In this document: in pieces, positions 1 through 5,441 of the stretch
Layout: every line of letters begins with the position of its first letter
How positions within the stretch are numbered: position 1 is the first letter of the stretch
Origin: UBA1431 sp049324235
Lineage (GTDB): Bacteria; Bacillota; Clostridia; Christensenellales; UBA1431
Length of the DNA: 5,903 nucleotides
Assembly: GCA_049324235.1 (NCBI GenBank)
Contig: JBMOLJ010000082.1
Location: 1 to 5,903 of the forward strand
Direction: 5' to 3'
Program-made: the position numbers and the translations under genes
Notes under the pieces: model-generated
Seen by the model: the letters and a program-made list of their open reading frames with translations, nothing else
What the model was told of the DNA's origin: nothing
Database searches by the model: none

Positions 1-643
1 TCATCGGCGTTGAGATGGGAGGCAGCTTGTCCATATCCACATTAATGGCATCCAGCAGCTCTTTGGACCATTCGAGCGTGGTCACATCCATCATGCCGTT
101 CAATGTAAGGGAAGCGGGGTCGGAGAACATCACTTCCGAGCCGAGCTTATGCAGGAACCACTCCTGGCCGTTTACAAACTTCCAGGCCTTCTCGTACAGG
201 TCCGGCCTCTTGTCCCTTACCCACTTGTACTTGGCATAGGCCCACAAACCGGAAATGGGCACGCCGCTGATCTCATGGTACCTGTCACGGCCGATATTTT
301 TTGTGATCCAGTCGATCTCTTCACCTGCGCGGCCGTCGCTCCATACGATGGAATCGTGCAATACGTTCCAGTCCTTGTCAATGGCACAGAAGGTTCCGCG
401 CTGGCTGGAAAAACCGAGCGAACCTATATCCTTCGGGTCCACGCCTGTTTTTGCAATCGCTTCCTTGGACGCTTCGCAGATAGCTGCCCAAATGACGTCC
501 ATGTCCTGCTCAACCCAGCCGGGATGCTGGTATATACAGGGGTACTCCCTGTAGCCGCTGCCTATGATGTTTCCCGAGGTATCCGCAATCATTACTGTGG
601 TACCGGTCGTTCCGGCATCAATTCCTGCTACATACTTTGCCAT
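1..643 (-). CDS. FGGY-family carbohydrate kinase, N-terminal 214 residues (3' part outside window)
   Basis: Reads leftward from ATG at 643 and is open to the window edge. Members of this family transfer the ATP gamma-phosphate to a sugar or polyol in the cytoplasm. Seen: GIDAGTTGTT at residues 7-16 (phosphate-binding loop of the actin-like ATPase fold), PGWVEQD at 41-47, SSQRGTF at 79-85, WSDGR at 101-105 and a DPAS/DVTT stretch at 175-189. These are in the order expected of the FGGY N-terminal domain. The C-terminal domain, which carries the usual catalytic Asp and most ATP contacts, is outside the window. The start is supported by GGAGG (651-655 on the plus strand) seven bases upstream and by the motif lying close to the N-terminus. 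The gene is divergent from two SorC regulators, an arrangement typical of polyol, pentose or AI-2 kinase operons. The substrate cannot be told from this fragment; xylulokinase-like, erythritol kinase-like and LsrK-like remain possible. Confidence 0.9.
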   Translation of the reverse strand, partial: MAKYVAGIDAGTTGTTVMIADTSGNIIGSGYREYPCIYQHPGWVEQDMDVIWAAICEASKEAIAKTGVDPKDIGSLGFSSQRGTFCAIDKDWNVLHDSIVWSDGRAGEEIDWITKNIGRDRYHEISGVPISGLWAYAKYKWVRDKRPDLYEKAWKFVNGQEWFLHKLGSEVMFSDPASLTLNGMMDVTTLEWSKELLDAINVDMDKLPPISTPM

Positions 644-723
644 AATCATTCCTCCATGATTATTTATTTGAAAAACCGAACCGGCTTTTCTTTCTCTGTA
701 AGATTATTTTAGTTTTTGGGACT

Positions 724-795
724 AATTATGTATTTTGGATAGGACAAACCAAGCGTGGAGGTATAACCCGGTTTGTCTATCCATCATACATAATT
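724..795. repeat. 72-bp imperfect inverted repeat upstream of the kinase, probable operator
   Basis: The outer arms AATTATGTAT (724-733) and ATACATAATT (786-795) are perfect complements. The inner arms GGATA(G)GACAAACC (737-750) and GGTTTGTCTATCC (770-782) pair except for one bulged G at 742. The centre is 19 bases (751-769). About 24 pairs form in total. Neither side is followed by a T-run at the hairpin base, so it is not a usual terminator. It overlaps the -10 and start region of the best kinase promoter candidate, and a related element lies in front of the second regulator. Long palindromic sites bound by tetramers are known for SorC/CggR-type regulators, so an operator is the preferred reading. 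A leader-RNA hairpin is the alternative. Confidence 0.7.
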
Positions 796-822
796 GTAAT
801 TTTATGGTTTTTTCCATAACAA
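793..822 (-). promoter_or_regulatory. Candidate promoter of the kinase operon
   Basis: On the minus strand TTGTTA (plus 817-822) is followed after 18 bases by TACAAT (plus 793-798), predicting a start near 786 and a leader of about 140 bases that would contain most of the 724-795 inverted repeat. The spacer holds a small inverted repeat, TTATGG-T6-CCATAA (802-819). A weaker alternative is TTGTTT (904-909) with TAAAAT (881-886), 17-base spacer, whose -10 lies in the 14-bp palindrome ATAAAATATTTTAT (874-887). A third possible -10, TAAAAT at 706-711, has no good -35. Confidence 0.4.
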
Positions 823-912
823 CCGAAGGGTGTGATTTGTATATTCAAGGCAGACCCATAAAAAAATTGTCATATAAAATATTTTATTGTGTTTTTAATA
901 CGCAAACAATAA

Positions 913-975
913 TGCAATACTTTTTTATGTTTGCAATATTTGTTTGCCATTGCAATTTGTTTATGTGTTTGCAAT
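913..975 (+). repeat. Four TGCAAT boxes at exact 19-bp period
   Basis: TGCAAT begins at 913, 932, 951 and 970, each 19 bases apart. Three of the four are preceded by T (TTGCAAT), so the core TTGCAA is itself palindromic; 949-956 is the full palindrome ATTGCAAT. TGTTTGC recurs at 928, 941 and 966. The 2nd and 4th units share a longer context (TTATGT, then TTGCAAT, then ATTT). The array lies between the divergent promoters, so it is placed like a binding array for a regulator acting on the kinase, regulator 1 or both. No protein is assigned by direct evidence. Confidence 0.65.
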
Positions 976-980
976 TATTT

Positions 981-990
981 TCATTAATGA
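981..990. repeat. 10-bp palindrome upstream of regulator 1 promoter
   Basis: TCATTAATGA is self-complementary and ends 18 bases before the -35 box of regulator 1. It shares CATTAA, followed 7-8 bases later by GTTAT, with the matching position upstream of regulator 2, where the palindrome is instead CTTAATG-CAA-CATTAAG. It may be a regulatory half of the duplicated promoter region or simply AT-rich DNA. Confidence 0.4.
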
Positions 991-1008
991 GCTGGTTATT
1001 GCCGGCAC

Positions 1009-1038
1009 TTGACACATCATTTTACGTCACGATACAAT
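1009..1038 (+). promoter_or_regulatory. Promoter of SorC regulator 1
   Basis: TTGACA (1009-1014) matches the -35 consensus exactly; TACAAT (1033-1038) follows after 18 bases and matches the -10 at five of six. The start would fall near 1044-1046, essentially at the GGAGGG ribosome binding site (1045-1050), so the leader is very short. CGTCACG (1025-1031) lies in the spacer exactly 10 bases after the -35, as in the promoter of regulator 2. Confidence 0.7.
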
Positions 1039-1061
1039 TTTTATGGAGGGTATGATATCTT

Positions 1062-1997
1062 ATGGACAGCGCCGTGTATAGTCAGTCCAATTGGATTGCC
1101 ATAAAAGTTGCAGAATTACATTACATCCAAGGTAAATCACAAAAAGAGATCGCTTCTTTGTTAAATATTTCAGAATCTACGACTTCACGCCTCGTTCGCC
1201 GCGCCAGGGAAGAAGGAATAGTGGGTTTTGTTATCCGCGATCCTTATATGAACTGCATTTCTTTAGCAAATGACTTAAAAGAAAATTTCGGGCTGAAAGA
1301 TGTTGTGGTCGTGCCCACTGGCAAGGTGCCGCCTCTTTCTGTCAGGATGATGGTCGCCCGTGAAAGCGCGAACTACCTGCAGCGTGTACTCAACCCTGAC
1401 GATATACTGGGAATTTCATGGGGCAGAACAGTGTTCCATCTTTTTCAATATTTCGACATTCGTCAGAGGTTTAACATCCCATTTATTTCATTACACGGGT
1501 GCGACACCCGTGCGTTTTCCGCTGCGCTGCAAACGACCAATGCTCTTGGCGGAAAGAATTATACCATAATTTGTGAAGACTTTTTTGCTTCAGAAAACCC
1601 GGACCGTATCAAGCATGATGAAATTACTAAAGGAATTTTTGCGTTCTTCGATCAAATAACCATTTCTATCAGCGGGGTTGGTTCTCTTTATCCCGTAACG
1701 GAATCTTTGCTTTTCAAGCATTTGTCCTCAGAGCAAATCGAGAGTATTCTGAATATGGATGCATATGGCGAAATGATGCTGCGATTTTTTGATAAAGACG
1801 GCCAGGAATGTAAAAGCGGTTTTGCTGATCATGCCATGTCCATCAGTTTTGAAAAGTACAGGAAAATTCCCCGTAAGATCGTGGTGGCATCGGGCGCGAA
1901 TAAAGCCCATGCGATAAGCGCGGTTCTCAGAGGCAAACTAGCGGATGTGCTTATTGTTGATTATGATCTTGCGAAAGGAATTCTTGAATTACCGTAA
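1062..1997 (+). CDS. SorC-family sugar-binding transcriptional regulator (regulator 1)
   Basis: A 311-residue cytoplasmic DNA-binding protein of usual SorC/DeoR-type length. The N-terminal helix-turn-helix covers about residues 14-50 (QKEIASLLNIS, then turn, then ESTTSRLVRRAR as recognition helix). The remaining 250 residues are the SorC sugar-phosphate-binding domain, seen as LGISWGRT (116-123), ISGVGSLYP, the GEMMLRFFDKDGQ stretch, and VVASG...IVDYD near the C-terminus (274-302). Family members bind phosphorylated sugars and usually control the adjacent catabolic operon, here the divergent FGGY kinase. ATG is chosen because GGAGGG lies upstream (11-base spacing, rather long) and because homology to the second regulator starts exactly there. 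It is a tandem paralogue of the gene at 2215 and is 12 residues shorter through several small gaps in the effector domain. The ligand is unknown. Confidence 0.93.
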   Translation: MDSAVYSQSNWIAIKVAELHYIQGKSQKEIASLLNISESTTSRLVRRAREEGIVGFVIRDPYMNCISLANDLKENFGLKDVVVVPTGKVPPLSVRMMVARESANYLQRVLNPDDILGISWGRTVFHLFQYFDIRQRFNIPFISLHGCDTRAFSAALQTTNALGGKNYTIICEDFFASENPDRIKHDEITKGIFAFFDQITISISGVGSLYPVTESLLFKHLSSEQIESILNMDAYGEMMLRFFDKDGQECKSGFADHAMSISFEKYRKIPRKIVVASGANKAHAISAVLRGKLADVLIVDYDLAKGILELP

Positions 1998-2068
1998 CAA
2001 ACTTTTGAATTCTGTCAGTATAATTATTCACAAGGGTATATCAGCATTTACCTGACGCCCTATCCGTC

Positions 2069-2111
2069 CATATGACAAGCCAGGTATGGGGCTTCACTTG
2101 GTTTGCCTATG
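2069..2111. repeat. Second, degenerate copy of the GACAAACC/GGTTTGTC element, probable operator
   Basis: CATA(T)GACAAGCC (2069-2081), 18 bases, then GGTTTGCCTATG (2100-2111). The arms pair with one bulge, one G-T and one A-C mismatch. CTTGGTTTG (2097-2105) is identical to the complement of 745-753 in the 724-795 element. Spacing, arm sequence and the outer TAT match that element. Its nearest edge is about 104 bases upstream of the regulator 2 start, close to the 94 bases separating the inner palindrome of the first copy from the kinase start. Because the mismatches break RNA pairing while the sequence is kept, a protein-binding DNA site fits better than an RNA structure. Confidence 0.55.
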
Positions 2112-2124
2112 ATACTGGCCGTAG

Positions 2125-2141
2125 CTTAATGCAACATTAAG
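2125..2141. repeat. Inverted repeat upstream of regulator 2 promoter
   Basis: CTTAATG, CAA, CATTAAG: perfect 7-bp arms around a 3-base centre, ending 15 bases before the -35 TTGACA. It is at the position of TCATTAATGA (981-990) in front of regulator 1 and includes the same CATTAA. It is possibly a regulator site conserved through the gene duplication. It is not a terminator, since no T-run follows. Confidence 0.45.
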
Positions 2142-2156
2142 TTTGTTTGTTATCCC

Positions 2157-2185
2157 TTGACACTGCTTTTTTCGTCACGTAAAAT
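2157..2185 (+). promoter_or_regulatory. Promoter of SorC regulator 2
   Basis: TTGACA (2157-2162) and TAAAAT (2180-2185) with a 17-base spacer, a near-consensus housekeeping promoter; the start would be near 2192. It aligns with the regulator 1 promoter through CTTGACAC and the spacer box CGTCACG, so the promoter was duplicated with the gene. Confidence 0.75.
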
Positions 2186-2197
2186 TTACTACGTGAC
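2174..2197. promoter_or_regulatory. Perfect palindromic operator-like site over the -10 and start of regulator 2
   Basis: GTCACGTA (2174-2181), 8 bases, TACGTGAC (2190-2197): arms are exact complements. The site covers the -10 box and the predicted start, where a bound protein would block transcription. The left arm is also present at the same place in the regulator 1 promoter (1026-1031), but the right arm is not. Autorepression is the simplest interpretation; the binding protein is not shown by the sequence. Confidence 0.6.
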
Positions 2198-2198
2198 T

Positions 2199-2206
2199 GG
2201 AGGAGG
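2199..2206 (+). promoter_or_regulatory. Strong ribosome binding site deciding the TTG start of regulator 2
   Basis: GGAGGAGG ends 8 bases before TTG at 2215. No ATG lies in frame nearby, and the paralogue's N-terminus (MDS-VYSQSNWI) aligns residue for residue from this TTG. Confidence 0.8.
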
Positions 2207-2214
2207 TATTCAAT

Positions 2215-3186
2215 TTGGACAGTGACGTATACAGTCAATCCAATTGGATTGTTATTAAAGTAGCGGAATTGTATTATCTTCAAGGCAAATCTCAAAAAGA
2301 AATTGCCTTTCAGTTGAACATTTCCGAATCAACAACATCTCGTCTCATCCGCCGCGCCAAGGAAGAAGGCGTTGTTGAGTTTGTTATCCGCAACCCTTAT
2401 ATGGACAGTATAGCATTATCCAACGAATTAATAGAAAAATACGGGCTTAAAGATGCCGTCGTTATCCCCACATCAGGCATGGATTTTGGCGACCCCATGT
2501 TAATTAAGAAGATGGTAGCCCGTGAGGGCGCCCGCTATTTGCAGAGAGTTTTAAAGCCGCATGACATTTTGGGGATTGCCTGGGGGGGCACGATTTATCA
2601 TCTTATTCATTATCTCAATCCCTGTCAAAAATCAGACAATTCATTTATTACGCTGCACGGGAGCCTCTCACGCTGCGCTTATGAGCTTGATGCGCGGACT
2701 CTGGTTTCACGGATGGCTATGGCCCTTGGCGGGACCCAGCATGCGTTGCTTTGCGAAAGCTTGTTCAAGACCGCCGAGATCGTGCAGCACATCAGAAATG
2801 AGGAAAGCGCCAAACAGATCTTCAAGCTGTTTGATCAAATAACCATCTCGCTAAGCGGCGTAGGTTCCCTCTATCCTTTAGCGGATTCCCCGCTTGCCCG
2901 CATCCAATACCTGCACCCGTCTGAATTCGAGGATTTAAAGAGCAAAGGCGTATACGGCGACCTGATGCTGCGTTTCTTCGATAAAGACGGCCAGGAGTGC
3001 GAGAGCAGCCTCGTGGACCGCACCCTCGCGATCAGCTTTGATACGTATAAGAAAATTCCATGTAAGATCGTGGTAGCCTCCGGCGCGCACAAGGCGCATA
3101 CGATCAGGGCAATTCTCAAAGGCAAATTGCTGGATGTTTTAATCGTAGATTTCGATCTCGCAAGAGAAACGCTTGAATTGGATTGA
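2215..3186 (+). CDS. SorC-family sugar-binding transcriptional regulator (regulator 2), TTG start
   Basis: A 323-residue paralogue of the preceding gene in the same orientation, 217 bases downstream. The helix-turn-helix is at about residues 14-50; in residues 1-63 only 11 positions differ from regulator 1, and in the recognition helix only V45I and R49K. The effector domain shows LGIAWGGT (119-126; regulator 1 has SWGRT), LSGVGSLYP, GDLMLRFFDKDGQ and VVASG...IVDFD at the C-terminus. Identity over the first part of the effector domain (about residues 64-147) is near 50%, with extra residues around 87-95 and after the HG at about 149-150. The likely reading is the same or overlapping operators but a different sugar-phosphate ligand, or mixed oligomers. 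TTG initiation is supported by the strong ribosome binding site and the aligned N-terminus. It has its own promoter and a palindrome over it. Downstream it converges with mnmA. Confidence 0.93.
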   Translation: MDSDVYSQSNWIVIKVAELYYLQGKSQKEIAFQLNISESTTSRLIRRAKEEGVVEFVIRNPYMDSIALSNELIEKYGLKDAVVIPTSGMDFGDPMLIKKMVAREGARYLQRVLKPHDILGIAWGGTIYHLIHYLNPCQKSDNSFITLHGSLSRCAYELDARTLVSRMAMALGGTQHALLCESLFKTAEIVQHIRNEESAKQIFKLFDQITISLSGVGSLYPLADSPLARIQYLHPSEFEDLKSKGVYGDLMLRFFDKDGQECESSLVDRTLAISFDTYKKIPCKIVVASGAHKAHTIRAILKGKLLDVLIVDFDLARETLELD

Positions 3187-3268
3187 ACAGGCCCAGGCAC
3201 TCAGTTTGCAGAATATTGTATTTATATAACGTTTACGTTGTGTGAGATTTCACGATCCGTACATCATG

Positions 3269-4327
3269 CTATACCTTTTCCAGCGTCCCCGCGATAATAC
3301 CGCCGCCGATCACGGTGTCGCCCTGATAGAACACCGCCGCCTGGCCCGGCGTAACGGCGCGCTGGGGCACATCGAACTCGATCCGGCCCGTGCCGTTATC
3401 AAGCGGGGTAAATGTGGCGTCCCGGGGTTCTGCGCTATAGCGTATCTTAGCCTGCACGCGCAGCGCATTTCCGATAGGCTCCCCGCTGATAATGTTCAGC
3501 TCTTTCACGGTGAGCGCTGTGGAATACAGGTCCTTTTCGTCTCCAAGAACCACCCTGTTGCGCTCCCTATCGATGGATACGACATACGCTATCCTGCCCA
3601 GCGAAACGCCCAGCCCCTTGCGCTGCCCGACGGTATAATGCGTGATACCGCGGTGACGCCCGAGCACGTTCCCCTTCAGGTCAACGAAATCGCCGGGCGC
3701 TTCGCTTTCCCCCGCGTTCCGTGCGATGAACGCCGCATAATCATGGTCCGGAATAAAGCATATCTCCTGGCTTTCCTGCTTTTGTGCGTTTGCAAAACCG
3801 TAGCGTGCGGCAATCTCGCGGACTTCTGCTTTGCGGTATTCCCCCAGCGGCAAAAGCGCCCTGGCAAGCTGCCTTTGCGTAAGGGAGTACAGCACATAGG
3901 TCTGGTCTTTCAACGGGTCCGCCGCCATTTTGAGCTGATAACGCGCGGCGGCCGGGTCGAATGCGATTCTTGCATAATGGCCGGTTGCCAGATAGTCCAT
4001 GTCCATGGCCAATGCATGTTCAAGCAGTGCGCCGAATTTTATATACCGGTTGCAACAGATGCAGGGGTTTGGCGTTATGCCGCTCCTGTATCCCTGCGTG
4101 AAGGGTGTGATCACGTTTTCGCTAAAAAGCTCCGACAAATCCAGCACATGATGCTCTATCCCCAAAGTATCGGCCACTTTGCGCGCATCCGCAACCGGAT
4201 CCGTATGCGCCTCCTCAAACATTTTTAACGTAACGCCTGACACCTGATATCCTGCTTCAATTAAAAGCGCGGCGGTGACAGAACTGTCCACACCGCCGCT
4301 CATGGCTGCCAGCACTTTTTGTCTCAT
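3269..4327 (-). CDS. mnmA: tRNA-specific 2-thiouridylase MnmA
   Basis: A 352-residue cytoplasmic enzyme that makes 2-thiouridine at the wobble U34 of tRNA for Lys, Glu and Gln: it adenylates C2 with ATP and then transfers sulfur. Seen: the PP-loop SGGVDS at 10-15, PNPCICCNRYIKFG at 86-99 with Cys92 at the conserved position, LATGHYARI at 113-121, DQTYVLYSL at 141-149, ESQEICFIPD with the second conserved Cys at 190, and GQRKGLG in the C-terminal half. Length fits the family (about 350-370). AAGGAG lies six bases upstream of ATG. It follows ridA by 19 bases on the same strand and is probably cotranscribed. Cys89 sits three residues before Cys92, giving a CxxC pair and a possible three-Cys set with Cys190. 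No terminator is seen after its TAG. Confidence 0.97.
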   Translation of the reverse strand: MRQKVLAAMSGGVDSSVTAALLIEAGYQVSGVTLKMFEEAHTDPVADARKVADTLGIEHHVLDLSELFSENVITPFTQGYRSGITPNPCICCNRYIKFGALLEHALAMDMDYLATGHYARIAFDPAAARYQLKMAADPLKDQTYVLYSLTQRQLARALLPLGEYRKAEVREIAARYGFANAQKQESQEICFIPDHDYAAFIARNAGESEAPGDFVDLKGNVLGRHRGITHYTVGQRKGLGVSLGRIAYVVSIDRERNRVVLGDEKDLYSTALTVKELNIISGEPIGNALRVQAKIRYSAEPRDATFTPLDNGTGRIEFDVPQRAVTPGQAAVFYQGDTVIGGGIIAGTLEKV

Positions 4328-4346
4328 AACGTTCTCCTTATAGGTA

Positions 4347-4739
4347 CTAAACGGGATAGGGCAAAACGGCTATAGCCTCTATTTCTATCATGGCATCCTT
4401 GGGCAGGCTGCTTACCTCCACGCAGGAACGGGCCGGATACGGTTCCTCAAAATACGTCTTATACACGTTGTTTACATCTGGAAAATCCTGCATGTCCGTT
4501 AAAAACACGGTCACTTTCACGACATCGGAAAACGCGGCGCCCGCAGCCGATAAAACGGCGCCGAGGTTTTTGAGTGCCTGCCGTGCCTGTAGGGTAATGT
4601 CTCCTTTTTTTATGCTGCCGGTCTCGGGATCCATCGGAATCTGTCCCGAAATAAAGACCAGATTTCCGGCGATGATCCCCTGCGAATACGGGCCCACGGC
4701 CTGCGGAGCCTTATCCGTGGAAACGGCGGTATTTTGCAT
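4347..4739 (-). CDS. ridA: RidA family reactive enamine/imine deaminase
   Basis: A 130-residue YjgF/YER057c/UK114-type protein, full length. Family members form cytoplasmic trimers that hydrolyse 2-aminoacrylate and related enamine/imine by-products of PLP enzymes, protecting those enzymes from damage. Seen: VGPYSQG at 15-21, FISGQIP at 29-35, DVVKVTVFLTDM at 72-83, PARSCVEV at 102-109 with the substrate-binding Arg104, and the IEIEAIA stretch at 118-124 with the conserved Glu119. These residues mark the true RidA group rather than the looser Rid1-7 groups, although the exact substrate is inferred. GAGGTGA lies about seven bases before the ATG. The gene has its own extended -10 promoter after the dpaB terminator and is followed by mnmA 19 bases on. 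Confidence 0.95.
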   Translation of the reverse strand: MQNTAVSTDKAPQAVGPYSQGIIAGNLVFISGQIPMDPETGSIKKGDITLQARQALKNLGAVLSAAGAAFSDVVKVTVFLTDMQDFPDVNNVYKTYFEEPYPARSCVEVSSLPKDAMIEIEAIAVLPYPV

Positions 4740-4772
4740 GCGCTTGTCACCTCAAAATGGATTATTGGTCTT

Positions 4773-4798
4773 ATTATAACACAGGATCACCCTGCCAA
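4773..4798 (-). promoter_or_regulatory. Extended -10 promoter of ridA-mnmA
   Basis: On the minus strand TGTTATAAT gives a consensus TATAAT (plus 4773-4778) with the TG of an extended -10. No good -35 exists at 17 bases; TTGGCA (4793-4798) is only 14 bases away. The extended -10 would compensate. It lies between the dpaB terminator and the ridA ribosome binding site, with the start near 4766. Confidence 0.65.
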
Positions 4799-4810
4799 TT
4801 GCTAAGACGC

Positions 4811-4836
4811 AAAAAAAAGAAGGCATCGCATCCTTC
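4811..4836 (-). terminator. Rho-independent terminator after dpaB
   Basis: On the minus strand GAAGGAT-GCG-ATGCCTTC forms a short stem (5 bp, one bulge, 2 more bp) followed immediately by eight T. It starts 18 bases after the dpaB stop codon and separates the sporulation operon from ridA. Confidence 0.8.
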
Positions 4837-4854
4837 AAGATATGGAAGAGAGGT

Positions 4855-5430
4855 CTAGTGTATGAGCAAAGGCTGAATCTGGCGTCCCTGCAACGCCAGT
4901 TCGATGGTTTGAATGATCAGTTCAGGCTTAGCTACCAGGGAATTGCATTTCTTCACGTGATCATCCTGCCCGAACGGCACGAAATAAATATGTTTTCTGC
5001 CAAGGAGCATTCCGATGTTTTTCGCGTTTGCGCTCAGGCCGTCGTTTGTGGCAATGGACAGCACGACCGGACGCTCGTTCCTCAGGTGTGCTTTGCACGC
5101 CATGAGTACGGGCGTGTCGGTAATAGCGTTTGCCAGTTTAGCCAGCGTGTTCCCCGTGCACGGCGCCACCACCAGGATATCAAGCATCGCCTTGGGCCCA
5201 ATCGGCTCGGCTCCTTCGATGCTCGCAATGGGGTCTTTACCGCTGATCTCTTTGATACGCTTCTTGAAATCCTGCGCAAGGCCAAAGCGCGTATCCGTCG
5301 TATCCATCGCATAGGATATGACCGGTATCACATCGGCGCCAAGCTCCACCAGTTTTTCCATCTGCGGCAGTATACTGTCGATTGTGCAAAAAGAACCGGT
5401 CAATGCGAATCCTATCGTCAGATCTTTCAT
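4855..5430 (-). CDS. dpaB: Dipicolinate synthase subunit B (SpoVFB)
   Basis: A 191-residue flavoprotein-fold subunit that, with DpaA, converts dihydrodipicolinate (a lysine-pathway intermediate) to dipicolinic acid in the mother cell during sporulation; the product is stored in the spore core with calcium. Seen: IGFALTGSFCT at 6-16, DTRFG at 46-50, AEPIGPKAMLD at 74-84, APCTGNTLAKLANAITDTPVLM at 89-110 (family core), TNDGLSANAKN at 128-138 and PFGQDD at 152-157. Length and the C-terminal QPLLI ending match B. subtilis SpoVFB, whose last few residues are absent here. The start is the ATG preceded by a run of six G overlapping the dpaA stop codon. Spacing to dpaA is 11 bases, so the two are cotranscribed. 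In Bacillus the operon is sigma-K dependent; the controlling promoter here lies beyond the right edge. Confidence 0.96.
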   Translation of the reverse strand: MKDLTIGFALTGSFCTIDSILPQMEKLVELGADVIPVISYAMDTTDTRFGLAQDFKKRIKEISGKDPIASIEGAEPIGPKAMLDILVVAPCTGNTLAKLANAITDTPVLMACKAHLRNERPVVLSIATNDGLSANAKNIGMLLGRKHIYFVPFGQDDHVKKCNSLVAKPELIIQTIELALQGRQIQPLLIH

Positions 5431-5441
5431 ACGTATCCCCC

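Noticed and set aside
724..795. Inverted repeat as a miniature transposable element
   Set aside because: No flanking target duplication is seen, and the related copy at 2069-2111 keeps only the inner arms, which suits a regulatory site better.
735..1055. 106-codon plus-strand open frame in the kinase/regulator gap
   Set aside because: It starts at a TTG with no ribosome binding site, spans the inverted repeat, the TGCAAT array and the regulator 1 promoter, and its composition simply follows AT-rich DNA.
2019..2024. Consensus TATAAT just after the regulator 1 stop as an additional promoter for regulator 2
   Set aside because: No acceptable -35 box at 15-18 bases and no TG extension. It would place the 2069-2111 element in a leader, so it is worth recalling if a start is mapped there, but it is not supported now.
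2236..2251. Perfect 16-bp palindrome CAATCCAATTGGATTG inside the start of regulator 2
   Set aside because: It encodes the conserved QSNWI residues and is largely repeated in regulator 1 (1083-1098) with one mismatch, so protein conservation explains it. A binding site inside the gene cannot be excluded but is not needed.
3241..3254. CRP-like site TGTGA...TCAC
   Set aside because: The half-site spacing is too short for a CRP/FNR site, and it lies between convergent 3' ends where no promoter is expected.
3242..4228. 328-codon open frame antisense to mnmA
   Set aside because: It is a mirror of codon bias in mnmA; similar long antisense frames occur opposite ridA and dpaB. The product shows no recognisable domain, and no start signals were found.
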